A stretch of DNA of 64,000 nt from Candidatus Jettenia sp. AMX2 (GTDB lineage: Bacteria > Planctomycetota > Brocadiia > Brocadiales > Brocadiaceae), in the NCBI GenBank assembly GCA_030583665.1, contig CP129469.1:1789043-1853042 (forward strand). The letters run 5' to 3'. Position numbers and translations under genes: made by a program. The notes below the pieces were generated by a model. The model ran no database searches and was not told the DNA's origin. It was given only the letters and a program-made list of their open reading frames with translations. Positions 1 through 8,905 of the stretch are shown one piece after another (positions within the stretch are counted from its first letter, which is position 1; every line of letters begins with the position of its first letter).

Positions 1-135
1 ATTGCTGACGAAGATTGGTACGACCGCTGACGCTTTGTCCAAGTAGTTGTCTGTACCGAAAAGCCGCTCGGCGGCGGCTGCGTAACCTTCAGCCGCCTCC
101 TGCAATGTGTACATGTGTGTTATTTGATTACCCAT
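1..135 (-). CDS. partial hypothetical protein (N-terminus only)
   Basis: An open frame begins with ATG at 135-133 and runs off the left edge after 45 codons. AGGAGA lies about 5 bases upstream of the ATG, which supports a real start. The peptide begins MGNQITHMYTLQEAAEGYAA and is rich in Ala and Glu, probably helical. I do not recognise the family, and the rest of the gene is outside the window. Confidence 0.5.
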   Translation of the reverse strand, partial: MGNQITHMYTLQEAAEGYAAAAERLFGTDNYLDKASAVVPIFVSN

Positions 136-485
136 TCACTTCTCCTGGCGAACGTTGAGCTAAGCTATCCCGTGTGGCAGAAAGATAATGAAAAACAATG
201 AAATATCAAAGGAAATCAAAACAATAGAACCGCTAATGATAAAGGGTTAGCTTCAGCGATTTGTTATTGGATATTTATTATGTTAATATTATATAATAAC
301 TTTTTAAAACGTATATAAAATAAATTCATACGATAATTTCAAAAGGTTCAAGTTAACACTATAGAACCCAGTAAGATATCATCTTTGAGATCTGGTATTC
401 CAGCGTTAGATCTAATTGCCTGTAGACATTTTAGAACACCTGTAATGCCCTTTTATTGGCAAAGATTGCCAGAATAGAGATAAAT
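136..485. other. gene-free AT-rich spacer
   Basis: Sits between the divergent partial gene and the channel-like gene. It is strongly AT-rich from about 180 to 340. I see no coding frame, tRNA or convincing hairpin; it presumably holds the promoters of both genes. Confidence 0.4.
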
Positions 486-992
486 ATGAAACAGTTACAA
501 AAAGGAAAGCAACCAAATCGGCATATGCGATTTAAGAGATTTATAAAAGATATCTATACTTACACACCATTTGCAAAAATGATACTGCTTTTGATCGTGC
601 TGTGGCTGTTATTCTCCGCAGCAATGTACCTCGCAGAGAACGGCATTAAAGAAGCACGTATCAATTCGTATGGAGAGGCATTGTATTGGGGCGTGGCCGC
701 ATTTTCCACAGCAGGGATCGCTGATACGCCAATATCCGGCATTGCTCAGCTCATCGGTGGCCTATGGATAGTTATTGGATCAGTGCTGTTCTTCGGAACC
801 ATCGTGGCAACTGTTACAGCATATTTTATGAGGCCAATGCAGCGACCTCATAAAATGATAATCGACTCGATCGAGTACAACCTCGAACAATTAAATGACC
901 TGACGTTTGACGAGCTCGAGTTATTAAAAAAAACAGTCGACACACTGATTGACCATGTTGAGCACTTAAGGAAAAAACAATCAAAAGAATAG
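486..992 (+). CDS. two-helix ion-channel-like membrane protein
   Basis: About 168 residues. Two hydrophobic segments (roughly residues 30-50 and 85-110 from the ATG) flank a short loop containing YWGVAAFSTAGIADTP. This is the layout of the Ion_trans_2 family (helix, pore loop, helix), but the potassium filter TVGYG is absent, so selectivity cannot be stated. The C-terminal 50 residues are charged and helical (EYNLEQLNDLTFDELELLKK), probably cytosolic and possibly an assembly coiled coil. The frame is open from a TTG at 456. I prefer ATG 486, which gives a clean basic N-terminus before the first helix and has GAGA just upstream. No operon partner is visible. A family other than an ion channel is possible. 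Confidence 0.6.
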   Translation: MKQLQKGKQPNRHMRFKRFIKDIYTYTPFAKMILLLIVLWLLFSAAMYLAENGIKEARINSYGEALYWGVAAFSTAGIADTPISGIAQLIGGLWIVIGSVLFFGTIVATVTAYFMRPMQRPHKMIIDSIEYNLEQLNDLTFDELELLKKTVDTLIDHVEHLRKKQSKE

Positions 993-1333
993 TCGGAATC
1001 TAACATGACAAATTCACCAAGATAGCCAAAAGTGTCACTTTTCTCCGTTTTGCCTGTCGGTGATTTACGGCGTTAGTTGCAGGTGGCAGACATCACAGCG
1101 CACCGGAAGCACACCGGGAGACACACGACCGAAGGTTAAATGCTAATAGAAACACATCTCCTTTAATACCCTTTTCCCTCTAATATCATGAATGATACCT
1201 GCTCTCTCATAACCTGCCAGTTCTCTTGTATGACTTGTTGATGATTGCGTATAATAAATAAAATAGGAATGTGTCCCCAATAAATGGCCGTTTACTCTTG
1301 ACAAATAATTTTTCTTTGGTATTATTCTATTCG
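993..1333. other. gene-free spacer
   Basis: No coding frame or RNA gene recognised between the channel-like gene and the decayed transposase at 1334. Part of it (about 1080-1140) is GC-richer than its surroundings, but I see no structure. Confidence 0.35.
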
Positions 1334-1542
1334 TTAGACCTTATACGAATTCAAGATGAAGCACAGTACGTCAAGTAATCTGCCGTGGTAACGGGAAAAA
1401 AGCTATCTTTAAAGACGGCTATGATAAGAATATATTTCTTGAGTTATGGAGTGGCGGCTTAAAACGTACACGTTCATCCTGTATTTGCTACGTTCTCATG
1501 AACAACTACTTTCCCCTGCTTTCAGACCTCCCCCTTAAGTAA
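1334..1542 (+). pseudogene. remnant of a REP-associated tyrosine (Y1) transposase
   Basis: The frame reads RGNGKKAIFKDGYDKNIFLE, then CYVLMNNYFPLL and a stop at 1540-1542. This matches the N-terminal signature of REP-associated tyrosine transposases (RGN-x3-IFKDD-x-D-x2-FL followed by YVLM-x-NHYHLLL). The metal-binding HYH has become YFP. The segment upstream (LIRIQDEAQYV) lies in another frame, so there is at least one frameshift. The catalytic tyrosine half is missing. It is dead. Palindromic REP-like repeats elsewhere in the window (7486, 10694, 18249) could be old substrates of this family; that link is inference. Confidence 0.65.
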
Positions 1543-1682
1543 TCACGGTAAATTTATGAAATGGTTTACTATACCTGCACACCACATTTTAATAGAAGAC
1601 ACAAAAATGACATTTTTATTATTTATTAGAAAGCCATTTGCTGATATAAGATATGGCTCAATTTCAACCAGAAGGAGTTTCT

Positions 1683-3005
1683 GTGAATTTTGAATCTTTT
1701 AATTTCCATCCGCATATCGCGGCAGGCGTGAAGGCGTTGGGTTACATTACACCAACACCTATCCAACTTCAGGCAATACCTTTAATTCTTCAAGGCCAGG
1801 ACATTATGGCACTGGCCCAGACCGGAACCGGCAAAACTGCCGCTTTTGTGCTACCAATTTTACAGCGACTGATGCAAGGGCCGCGCGGTTGTGTCCGCGC
1901 CTTGATAATCGCACCCACACGCGAATTGGCTGAGCAAATACACGAAGCTATTGGTGGGCTGGGACAGCAAACGAGGCTGCGCAGCGTAACTATTTATGGT
2001 GGAGTAAACATGGGACCGCAAGTTCAAAGACTGCTCGGCAAAGCCGAAATCGTCGTAGCCTGCCCTGGTCGTCTGCTCGATCACATCCGTCAGGGCACAA
2101 TTGATCTGTCACGTCTGGAAGTGCTTGTGTTAGATGAAGCGGACAGGATGTTTGATATGGGCTTTTTACCTGATATCCGGAAAATTTTAAAGCACTTGCC
2201 GGCACAGCGGCAGACACTATTTTTCTCGGCCACGATGCCAGAGGATATCCGGTGTCTGGCACACGACATCTTGCGTAATCCAGCCACGGTACAAATAAAC
2301 CATACCATGCCGGTGACTACAATATCGCATGCATTGTATCCGGTTGAGCGGCATCTTAAAACCGCCCTGCTGATGGCGCTCTTGCATCAAACGGACATGG
2401 AGTCAGTACTCGTTTTTACCCGTACAAAGCATCGCGCCAAACAGGTTGCCCGACAATTGGGAAAGGCGGGCTACAGTTCAACATCACTACAAGGCAACCT
2501 GTCTCAAAACCAGCGACAGATAGCGCTTACTGGTTTTCGTAATGGCTCATTCAAGATTCTGGTAGCAACAGACATTGCCGCCCGCGGTATCGATGTTTCA
2601 CGGATTTCACATGTCATTAACTATGATATGCCTGATTCCGCTGATGCCTATACACATCGTATCGGCCGTACAGGCCGTGCCGCAAAAACAGGCGATGCTT
2701 TTACTCTCATTACGCGGGAAGACGCACAAATGGTACGTACCATTGAGAACGTACTCGGCGAGAAACTGGAACGGTGTACACTGCAAGGCTTCAATTATAT
2801 CGCGAATTCTGCACCCGGTACAGAAGATACACGCCATCAACCGCAACACCATCGCAAACAGGGGAATGCGAAGCGGGTTAAGGCACAACGATCCGTGACT
2901 TCAAGGCCCTGTACTCATAAGAAGACAAATTCGCGAGTTGTGAAGCAGCGTTCTCCACACGCTACACACAAGACTGGCACGTTATCACGTAGCTCTCGCG
3001 GCTAA
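1683..3005 (+). CDS. rhlE: DEAD-box ATP-dependent RNA helicase, RhlE type
   Basis: ATP-dependent RNA unwinding, typically in RNA turnover or ribosome assembly. From a GTG at 1683 it has 440 residues. In order: Q motif (GYITPTPIQ, about 20-28), Walker A AQTGTGKT (45-52), PTRELA (79-84), CPGRLLD, DEAD (151-154), SAT (182-184), then the second RecA lobe with FTRTKHRAKQ, VATDIAARGID and HRIGRTGRA. The last 75 residues are basic and low-complexity (HHRKQGNAKRVKAQ), an RNA-binding tail common in RhlE. An ATG at 1653 is in frame, but GAAGGAG at 1671-1677 lies 5 bases before GTG 1683, and NFESFNFHP resembles the usual RhlE N-terminus, so I chose GTG. It stands alone. Confidence 0.93.
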   Translation: MNFESFNFHPHIAAGVKALGYITPTPIQLQAIPLILQGQDIMALAQTGTGKTAAFVLPILQRLMQGPRGCVRALIIAPTRELAEQIHEAIGGLGQQTRLRSVTIYGGVNMGPQVQRLLGKAEIVVACPGRLLDHIRQGTIDLSRLEVLVLDEADRMFDMGFLPDIRKILKHLPAQRQTLFFSATMPEDIRCLAHDILRNPATVQINHTMPVTTISHALYPVERHLKTALLMALLHQTDMESVLVFTRTKHRAKQVARQLGKAGYSSTSLQGNLSQNQRQIALTGFRNGSFKILVATDIAARGIDVSRISHVINYDMPDSADAYTHRIGRTGRAAKTGDAFTLITREDAQMVRTIENVLGEKLERCTLQGFNYIANSAPGTEDTRHQPQHHRKQGNAKRVKAQRSVTSRPCTHKKTNSRVVKQRSPHATHKTGTLSRSSRG

Positions 3006-3154
3006 CGTTGTTCACGCTGATAGTCAGCAAAAAAGATGAAAGTTTGAAATCTGTCGCGAGGCTTTTGGACGGGAAAACCCGGCACTTATGGTAAAGATAT
3101 CTTTTTGATTTATGATATAGTAGAATTCTCAATAAAATAGAGGGTTTCCAGAGC

Positions 3155-3346
3155 CTACAAAAGTGACATTTTGTTTTTACAGGGCGATACGACCCAACCA
3201 GCAAGAATAAGGACATGACCCTGTTCTCGACCCCTCACGCCGGTAGCAGAAAAGATTGGAAGCCGAATCTGTTGAGGTCCATCAGGCAGGGTGTTCATCG
3301 CCCTGCCAAAATAAATTTCGCCGAAAACATTTGATCCAATCTTCAT
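3155..3346 (-). CDS. small ORF with strong ribosome site at edge of a repeat
   Basis: 63 codons from ATG 3346 with AGGAGGG five bases upstream, an ideal ribosome site. The start (MKIGSNVFGEIYFG) lies in a 99-bp repeat whose second copy (7317-7415) opens another, 21-codon ORF with the same first residues. After the repeat the two peptides differ completely, so the repeat supplies a translation start fused to whatever follows. I do not recognise the peptide. It may be real, or it may be the stump of a lost gene or mobile element. Confidence 0.3.
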   Translation of the reverse strand: MKIGSNVFGEIYFGRAMNTLPDGPQQIRLPIFSATGVRGREQGHVLILAGWVVSPCKNKMSLL

Positions 3347-3394
3347 GCAAAACCCTCCTGATCACTCATTTTTGGTAGACGGTGCCTGCCCTAC
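3296..3394. repeat. 99-bp dispersed repeat carrying SD and start codon, copy 1
   Basis: Nearly identical to 7317-7415. Contains, on the minus strand, AGGAGGG and an ATG followed by codons for MKIGSNVFGEIYFG. One end is the palindrome GGCAGGG-9 nt-CCCTGCC (3284-3306). The other ends in a degenerate copy of the GGCAGG..CCTGCC repeat seen at 7486, 10694 and 18249. Confidence 0.7.
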
Positions 3395-3404
3395 ATTCTG
3401 AATA

Positions 3405-3543
3405 TTAAGTTGCCAGGAGCGTTACCTCATCGAGGTGTAAAAGTAGTCATAAGAAAAAAGCTTCCTAAAAAAACGGAAAAAACGTTAATATATAAGAGTT
3501 CCCTGGTTATACTTCAAAATTCGGGGTGAACATCCGTTATAAA
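3405..3543 (+). pseudogene. IS1634-type transposase 3' end plus convergent orfA end (remnant)
   Basis: The plus-strand frame reads ALPHRGVKVVIRKKLPKK, matching the last residues (ALPHRDVNAVTRKKLTEQ) of the IS1634-like fragment at 60201-60620. Just beyond, GGGGTGAACATCCGTT matches the convergent end of the orfA-like gene at 60643-60933. The same junction therefore exists twice, and only the junction survives here. Confidence 0.6.
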
Positions 3544-3546
3544 CAT

Positions 3547-3582
3547 AAGAAAAAGGGCCACCCAGATTTGACCCTTTTTCTT
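3547..3582. terminator. bidirectional rho-independent terminator
   Basis: A perfect 11-bp stem (AAGAAAAAGGG at 3547-3557 with CCCTTTTTCTT at 3572-3582), loop of 14. A/T runs are part of the stem on both sides, so it can act on either strand. It lies just past the stop of the minus-strand LamG gene. Confidence 0.8.
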
Positions 3583-3605
3583 ATTGCCTTAAAATCTACA
3601 GGTCA

Positions 3606-4844
3606 CTATTTCTTTTCGTGAATAACAATCGGCCCCTTGCCTATTTCTGTCATTAGGTCTGCGTTGTCAGCGTCTCCTGTCTGATTATCGTATACAATTT
3701 CGCCAGTCGCTTTATCCCAAATTTTAATCCGAAACTTGTCTTTTTCTCTCCCGTCAACGAGGTTGCCATCGAACGCTGTAAGCTTAAACCCATAATTCCC
3801 CGCTCCGTTAATGGTACCAGTTCCCTTATACTGAGCCAGTGTCCCCGAAATCAAGAGCCATTCGTAAGTATCTGAGCGAAAGTTCAGGCCGGCAGCTTTG
3901 AATTGAAATTCCGTTTGGCCTTGCGGGATTTTCGTACCCTTCTTATACCTGGATACAAATCCAAAGTTTGCCTTCCCTGTCAGGGTGGGGTTAGCTGTAT
4001 AGGCCCCCTCCGGCGAGTTGATCCAGCCACCACCAGTAACGAAGCCAGCTGGGGTTTTTTCTACTAGCCAAAGGATTGCTTCTTCATACCAACGGGGTGC
4101 AATTTGGCTGTAGTTTGTCTGCCATGTACTGGCAACAGGACCTACCTCATTCCATACGTTATAGGTGTTCCAATCACCATCGGTCATATATATGGGACCA
4201 GAGTCAATCCCTGACCCGCCAAAAACATCGATAGCCACTTTCCCTACAGCAACCCAGTTGCTTCCATCGTAACATTCCGGCCATGATACAGACTGGCCCA
4301 TTCCGTCATTCGAGTTTGAGTATAACCGTAGCATTAATTTCGTTGGATCTGCATCCCAACAAGCCTGCGGAATGACGATTTCATATGGATCATAATCTCC
4401 ATGCTTGACTCGCCATTTCGCCGCAATGGCTCCAGATGGTTTATTATAGGTTACATAGTAATAAAAGCCCAGAAGTGGATGATCGTGATCAGGGTGTTCT
4501 TCGTCGGTGTCTTCCTGGTAAACACATGTTAGGCCCGGTACGACCTCACAATATCCCTTGCCAGCCAGGCCATTTTTGTACATCTGTTGGATTTCACCCT
4601 CTGATAATGTTCTGTTAAAGATAGCAATCTCGTCAACCCACCCATTGAATCTTTCGTCATTGCATGTATCTTGTCCAATTCTTAAATGTCCCTGACTGCC
4701 TTGATTTCCATAAGGAAAGGCAGTTGACGTCCCATCCAGTTGACCGTCAACGTAAATCCTTCTTTCATTGTTTGCCATATCGTTTACTACAACAACAAAA
4801 TGCCAGTTAGTATCTAAGTCTGTATTGCCTGAAAAGCCTTCCAA
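3606..4844 (-). pseudogene. LamG-domain secreted protein, C-terminal part after an in-frame TAG
   Basis: Continues the frame of the upstream fragment (4848-5313) after a TAG at 4850-4848. The first 70 residues finish a LamG (concanavalin-like) fold: NWHFVVVVNDMANNERRIYVDG and DEIAIFNRTLSEGEIQQMY. A central region of about 200 residues of unknown type follows (VYQEDTDEEHPDHDHPLLGF onward). The last 125 residues (VTGGGWINSPEGAY, then NFGFVSRYKKG and KFRIKIWDKATGEIVYDNQ) are a beta-rich domain that often ends bacterial surface proteins. It could be translated from an internal start (TTG 4844 or the ATG of MANNERRIY), but would then lack a signal peptide. More likely it is half of a broken gene. 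Confidence 0.7.
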
Positions 4845-4847
4845 ACC

Positions 4848-5313
4848 CTATACTCCAAAATGGATACTATCCTGCCTGCCCTCCCCATAAGCGCAACATC
4901 CCCACCAAACAGCCCATTGATCGGGATCATAACCAGGCTGGTAATTGCTGATATAGCATCCCCAATATTGATAAGGAACAGCTGACTTGACCCATGCAGC
5001 TACACTTAAGGTCTGCAAATTTACTGCTCCGTCTCCTATGTCAGTATAGCTATCCCCTCCGCTATAGCTCGTTCCATAAAATCTCATAGCCCCACCTACT
5101 TTGCCATTGGCATCCCAATCATTATTAACAATCGAAGCCCCATGATTATTCCCATAATCATCCTTGTCAGGGTTCAACTGATCGTCAAATGTCCAGTACG
5201 AGACCATGCCACTCAGGCAATCAGCAGAATCATGGCAACTGCTTCATATGACCTCAATATCAAAACTATAGCAAATGCCAGTAAAATTATTCCTTTTTCC
5301 CGAATTTTTTCAT
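4848..5313 (-). pseudogene. LamG-domain secreted protein, N-terminal part with frameshifts
   Basis: AAGGAGGT and ATG 5313-5311 make a strong start. Decoding it needs two frame changes. MKKFGKK must shift into GIILLAFAIVLILRSYEAVA, a clear signal peptide. That must shift again into HDSADCLSGMVSYWTFDD, the typical beginning of a LamG domain. Each shift looks like one missing base (near 5290 and 5230). The LamG frame then stops at an in-frame TAG (4850-4848). Three lesions mean a pseudogene, or sequencing error in an otherwise secreted glycan- or surface-binding protein. The shorter frame from ATG 5207 is open without lesions to the TAG. Confidence 0.65.
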
Positions 5314-5384
5314 AGTGAATACCTCCTTAATATTCCTTCAGTTTTCTCATAGAAGCCTTAAAAGACTCTTTAAAATATAAAAGT

Positions 5385-7253
5385 CTACTGACCAATAAGA
5401 TATGGCCGCATCATTTCGTGATCTTCGTGTTCCAGGATGTGACAATGCCAGACGAAAAGCCCGCTAGCCTCAAACGTGGCAAGGATGCGAGTAACCTCAC
5501 CGGGATACATAATCACGGTATCTTTGAAACCGCTCTCAAAGACTGCCGGCGGTTTTGGTCTGCCCTGCAACCGGACATTCGTAAGTGCACCTGTTACCGG
5601 ATTTTGAGTTGCTCTGAATTTCTGCCGACTGATGGTCCGGAACAGAATCTCATGGATATGGATGGGGTGTGCATCAGGAGTAGTATTATAAACTTCCCAG
5701 ACCTCCGTAGCGCCTACTGCCGGGTTTTCGGTAATGGGGGAGAACCAATTGATCCCACCGCTTGTGGGGGTTCCAAGTAATGGTTGTAAACGTCCAAAGC
5801 CGTCTATTCCCTCAAAGAGTATGAGTTGTCTGGTTGGCGTCCCGATTGGTACAACAACTGGAGGCAGATCACCACCGACAGGATTTAGGTTTGCAGGAAG
5901 GGTTGTATCGGGCATACCTGAAAGTGGTGTAATAACACGGAACTGCATAATCTGGCCTACTGTTTTTGGGTTTACCGGTGTTCCCTTCGGAAACGGTGAT
6001 TTGGCGTTATTCCGCAGGGTGATTGTCTGTCCCGCAAAAGGTGCAAAGTCAATGATACAATCAGCCCGCTCTGCCGGGCTAAGGACAAGTTGATCGACCA
6101 TAACCGGGGCATTCAGGAAGCCTCCCTCCATGCCGATTACATGAAAAGGTTGTCCTGACGAAAAGAACAATTTGTAAAACCGCGAGTTAGACCCGTTGAG
6201 AAAACGAATGCGGTACTTCCGTGGCTCTACATTGAGGTATGGCCATGTTACACCGTTTACTACGACAACCTCACCGAAGAACTCGGGTTGGATGCTTGGC
6301 TGTACAGGAGGCATACCAGCGGCAGTATCCGGGTAGGCCAGCGATCCATCAGGATAAAACATGCGGTCCTGAATAACCACAGGTATCTCATGGGGAAAGG
6401 CAGGAAGAAATCCACCTGCGACAAGGGCATCCTCATTATCATCATGTAGGATATAGAACGCTGCAAGGCCGGCATAAACATTCAAACGGGTTATGCCAAG
6501 TGCGTGGTCGTGGAACCAGAGTGTGGCAGCTTTCTGATCATTGTGATAGTCAAATGGGTTTGGGTTGAAAGGAGTATATGGATTTGATGGTATTGCCGAT
6601 GGAAAGTCCTCGATCGTCATTCCATCCGGAGTAACCCAGGCTTCAGGATAACCGTCGCTCTCTGGTCCTACATTTTTTCCACCGTGCAGATGGACAATAG
6701 TCCGCACTTCAGGTTCCCCATCCTCAGTGCCGTGAATATGCTTATCAACCGGCAAGAGGTGGGTATCGGGAAGTTCATTATCGTATTGGACTTTTACCGG
6801 CTTGCCGAGTCCTGATTCATTAACCGGACCAAACATGGACCGCGCCACAATTGTGTGTCCGGGATATGAGAACGTTGCAGCGTTGCCGGGATCACCATAA
6901 GCCCATACAGCAGTCGCCGGGAATCCCGCCGGCAAGACCTGTGACGTGATCTGGCGCTGACTCACATTGTAGAAATCAAATCCCGGATATGTTGTTGTAT
7001 CGGGTACAAGGATAAAGCCTGGATTAAGCGGATTCGGTAGCGGGGTAACATACTTCGGTATAGCCGCAGGGTCTAAGATTGGCTGGGTAAACAACGGGTC
7101 AACAATGGTTGGAAGCTGTGCAAAAACAAATCTGCCACAGAGACTCCAGGTCGACATATAAAATCCTAATATAATCAAAGAAATGATCCTTAAAAAATGA
7201 CGTACCGTTGGCATTGTATCTTTCCTCCTTAAATTTATTGCAAATTTATCCAT
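5385..7253 (-). CDS. secreted multicopper oxidase (CotA/bilirubin-oxidase-like)
   Basis: Oxidises organic or metal substrates with reduction of O2 to water. 622 residues with three cupredoxin domains and all four copper-ligand blocks: HLHGG, WFHDHALG (type 3), HPIHIH near residue 535, and HCHILEHEDHEMM (about 603-615), which holds the type 1 Cys and His ligands and an axial Met. HDHALGITRLNVYAGLAAFY is typical of the CotA subgroup. A hydrophobic stretch at about residues 22-45 (FLRIISLIILGFYMSTW) ending near FVFA-Q is a signal peptide, so it works outside the cytoplasm. Two starts compete: ATG 7253 (AGGAGG just upstream) and ATG 7214 (AAGGAGG, 9 bases). The second gives a more usual signal peptide length. 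No operon partner. It may serve copper or manganese handling; the substrate is unknown. Confidence 0.9.
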   Translation of the reverse strand: MDKFAINLRRKDTMPTVRHFLRIISLIILGFYMSTWSLCGRFVFAQLPTIVDPLFTQPILDPAAIPKYVTPLPNPLNPGFILVPDTTTYPGFDFYNVSQRQITSQVLPAGFPATAVWAYGDPGNAATFSYPGHTIVARSMFGPVNESGLGKPVKVQYDNELPDTHLLPVDKHIHGTEDGEPEVRTIVHLHGGKNVGPESDGYPEAWVTPDGMTIEDFPSAIPSNPYTPFNPNPFDYHNDQKAATLWFHDHALGITRLNVYAGLAAFYILHDDNEDALVAGGFLPAFPHEIPVVIQDRMFYPDGSLAYPDTAAGMPPVQPSIQPEFFGEVVVVNGVTWPYLNVEPRKYRIRFLNGSNSRFYKLFFSSGQPFHVIGMEGGFLNAPVMVDQLVLSPAERADCIIDFAPFAGQTITLRNNAKSPFPKGTPVNPKTVGQIMQFRVITPLSGMPDTTLPANLNPVGGDLPPVVVPIGTPTRQLILFEGIDGFGRLQPLLGTPTSGGINWFSPITENPAVGATEVWEVYNTTPDAHPIHIHEILFRTISRQKFRATQNPVTGALTNVRLQGRPKPPAVFESGFKDTVIMYPGEVTRILATFEASGLFVWHCHILEHEDHEMMRPYLIGQ

Positions 7254-7316
7254 TTTTTCCTCCTGTAAATACAGTGATCCACAACTACTATAATGTTTCA
7301 GTCAGGTAGGGAATGG

Positions 7317-7415
7317 CATCGCCCTGCCAAAATAAATTTCGCCAAAAACATTTGATCCAATCTTCATGCAAAACCCTCCTGATTACTCATTTTTGGCAGG
7401 AAGCGCCTACCTTAC
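7317..7415. repeat. 99-bp dispersed repeat carrying SD and start codon, copy 2
   Basis: Second copy of 3296-3394. On the minus strand it holds AGGAGGG, ATG 7367 and codons for MKIGSNVFGEIYFGRAM. This copy stops after 21 codons (TGA 7304-7302). Flanked by GGTAGGG and CCCTGCC halves of a palindrome. Confidence 0.7.
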
Positions 7416-7485
7416 CTGATTCCATTAGGAACGGGATATTATCAATAGAACGAAAATACATATCAACATTACGCTCCGGTTTTTT

Positions 7486-7506
7486 GGCAGGCAGTGCCCT
7501 GCCCTA
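7486..7506. repeat. REP-like palindrome GGCAGGC..GCCCTGCCCTAC
   Basis: Imperfect palindrome shared with 10694-10716 and, inverted, 18249-18269; degenerate versions at 3375 and 7396. All are intergenic. Confidence 0.55.
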
Positions 7507-7543
7507 CTGATATTTTTCCAATATGATTCAGTCCATTTTATCA

Positions 7544-8536
7544 TCACTTTCCACGCCGCAGATTCGGTTTCCCTTCAAACTTGTTCTGAAAAACACGGGT
7601 AGTCTGATAGGCAAAATCAATATCCTTTGCTTTGTTAAAACGGTCCAGTATGTCTTCCCATATCATTTGTGAAGTGTTGCGTTTGTGGCGGGGTTTTGTG
7701 AGATGCCGCACCGTTAATTTGATACCGTCTCTTACAACTTCCGTGTAGACAATGGGGGTGAGATGGTGGTAATGAATCAGATAATGCTCGGCAGCCCGCC
7801 TGGTTTGAGCCTCAGCATCTTCAACAAAATCCTTTAAATGTTCGTTCGCTATTTCCTGAAGAATCTGTTTGGCTTTTTTCCAGTCACTTTCAAACGTAAC
7901 TACCACTTCAATTTCATTCCAGATAAAATCAATCTCACTTGTGTAGTTTGCAATAGCATCACGAAATATGTTATGGTTTGGAACATGGATTATACGGCCG
8001 GTACTCTGGTCAGCATGCACCCAGTTGCCGATTTCCAGCAAGGAAAATTTGAACAGACGGATATCAATCACATCACCTTTAATGTCGCCGATCTGTATGC
8101 GGTCACCGACATCAAATGGTTTATTCCATAACAGAAAAACCCATCCTGCTATGTCCACAAGGGGTTCGCGCAGGGCAATGGCAAGACCTGCGGACACCAG
8201 CCCAACAAATGTTGTGAGTGAGCCAACCCCCTCGAACCAGATATGTCCGATGATCAAAAAACCGAAAAAGCTGAGCAGATAACCCAGCTTTTTTTTCCAC
8301 TTGTATTGGACGACCGGATCGTCAATTTTCTTGTAAACAATACGTATGGCAATGATATGGATCAGAATCAGCACAATTATGACGATAAGTGATTCTACAA
8401 TTTGCAGGTAGTGACCTGGAACCTCCTTAAGCCAGCCTGCAATTTGATCACTAAATGTATTCGCTTGTCTTTGATTCCAGTCGTCAGTGGGCTCAGGCAG
8501 TGTCCATTCGGCGACCGGTTTACTAAACTTGTCCAT
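7544..8536 (-). CDS. MscS-family mechanosensitive channel
   Basis: Opens under membrane tension to release solutes during osmotic downshock. 330 residues. A hydrophobic helix at about 45-67 (IVESLIVIIVLILIHIIAI) and another at about 85-105 precede the pore-lining TM3 (FVGLVSAGLAIALREPLVDIAGW), whose Gly/Ala pattern is diagnostic. The beta domain follows: PFDVGDRIQIGDIKGDVIDI, then IIHVPNHNIF, the conserved start of the cytosolic vestibule. The C-terminal 120 residues are mixed alpha/beta as in MscS. The N-terminal 40 residues are soluble and not conserved. Single gene, followed by a repeat-bearing spacer. It is shorter than large MscK-like channels and close to plain MscS in build. Confidence 0.9.
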   Translation of the reverse strand: MDKFSKPVAEWTLPEPTDDWNQRQANTFSDQIAGWLKEVPGHYLQIVESLIVIIVLILIHIIAIRIVYKKIDDPVVQYKWKKKLGYLLSFFGFLIIGHIWFEGVGSLTTFVGLVSAGLAIALREPLVDIAGWVFLLWNKPFDVGDRIQIGDIKGDVIDIRLFKFSLLEIGNWVHADQSTGRIIHVPNHNIFRDAIANYTSEIDFIWNEIEVVVTFESDWKKAKQILQEIANEHLKDFVEDAEAQTRRAAEHYLIHYHHLTPIVYTEVVRDGIKLTVRHLTKPRHKRNTSQMIWEDILDRFNKAKDIDFAYQTTRVFQNKFEGKPNLRRGK

Positions 8537-8672
8537 TCAGCAAGGATAATTGTAACGAAATAATTTGTCAGATATAACGGATACCATGATTTGCACACGT
8601 CCTGTTAAATCACATGATTTTTGCCAATAATTAACTAATATAATGTTTCAGAAAAATAACTATATAAAAATA

Positions 8673-8760
8673 ATGTCATTGCGAAGAGCCAGGAGACGAA
8701 ACAATCTATTGTTACCAAAACACTTAAGATTGCTTCGCTGTCACTCGCAATAATGGTCAC
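8673..8760. repeat. dispersed ATTGCGA...TCGCAAT repeat
   Basis: Imperfect inverted repeat (CATTGCGAAGAGCC... with ...CACTCGCAATAATG) containing GATTGCTTCG. The same words recur at 10600-10695, 11533, 18005, 18290-18425 and 21235. It fills the space upstream of the MscS gene. Confidence 0.5.
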
Positions 8761-8816
8761 AATGGAGATATTGTAATGAAACGTTGAACTAAAAAGTCAA
8801 GTCCCATAACAAAAAA

Positions 8817-8845
8817 AAGTGCAGATTATTTTATTATCTGCACTT
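8817..8845 (-). terminator. rho-independent terminator of the haem c gene
   Basis: A perfect 10-bp stem (AAGTGCAGAT 8817-8826 with ATCTGCACTT 8836-8845) and a 9-base AT loop. On the minus strand it is followed by eight T. It lies 61 bases past the stop of the gene at 8906. Confidence 0.85.
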
Positions 8846-8905
8846 CCTTTTGCTATTGAATTTCGCAAGTTTGAAATCAGAGTCACCGCTATCGGTCCCC
8901 GTCGA

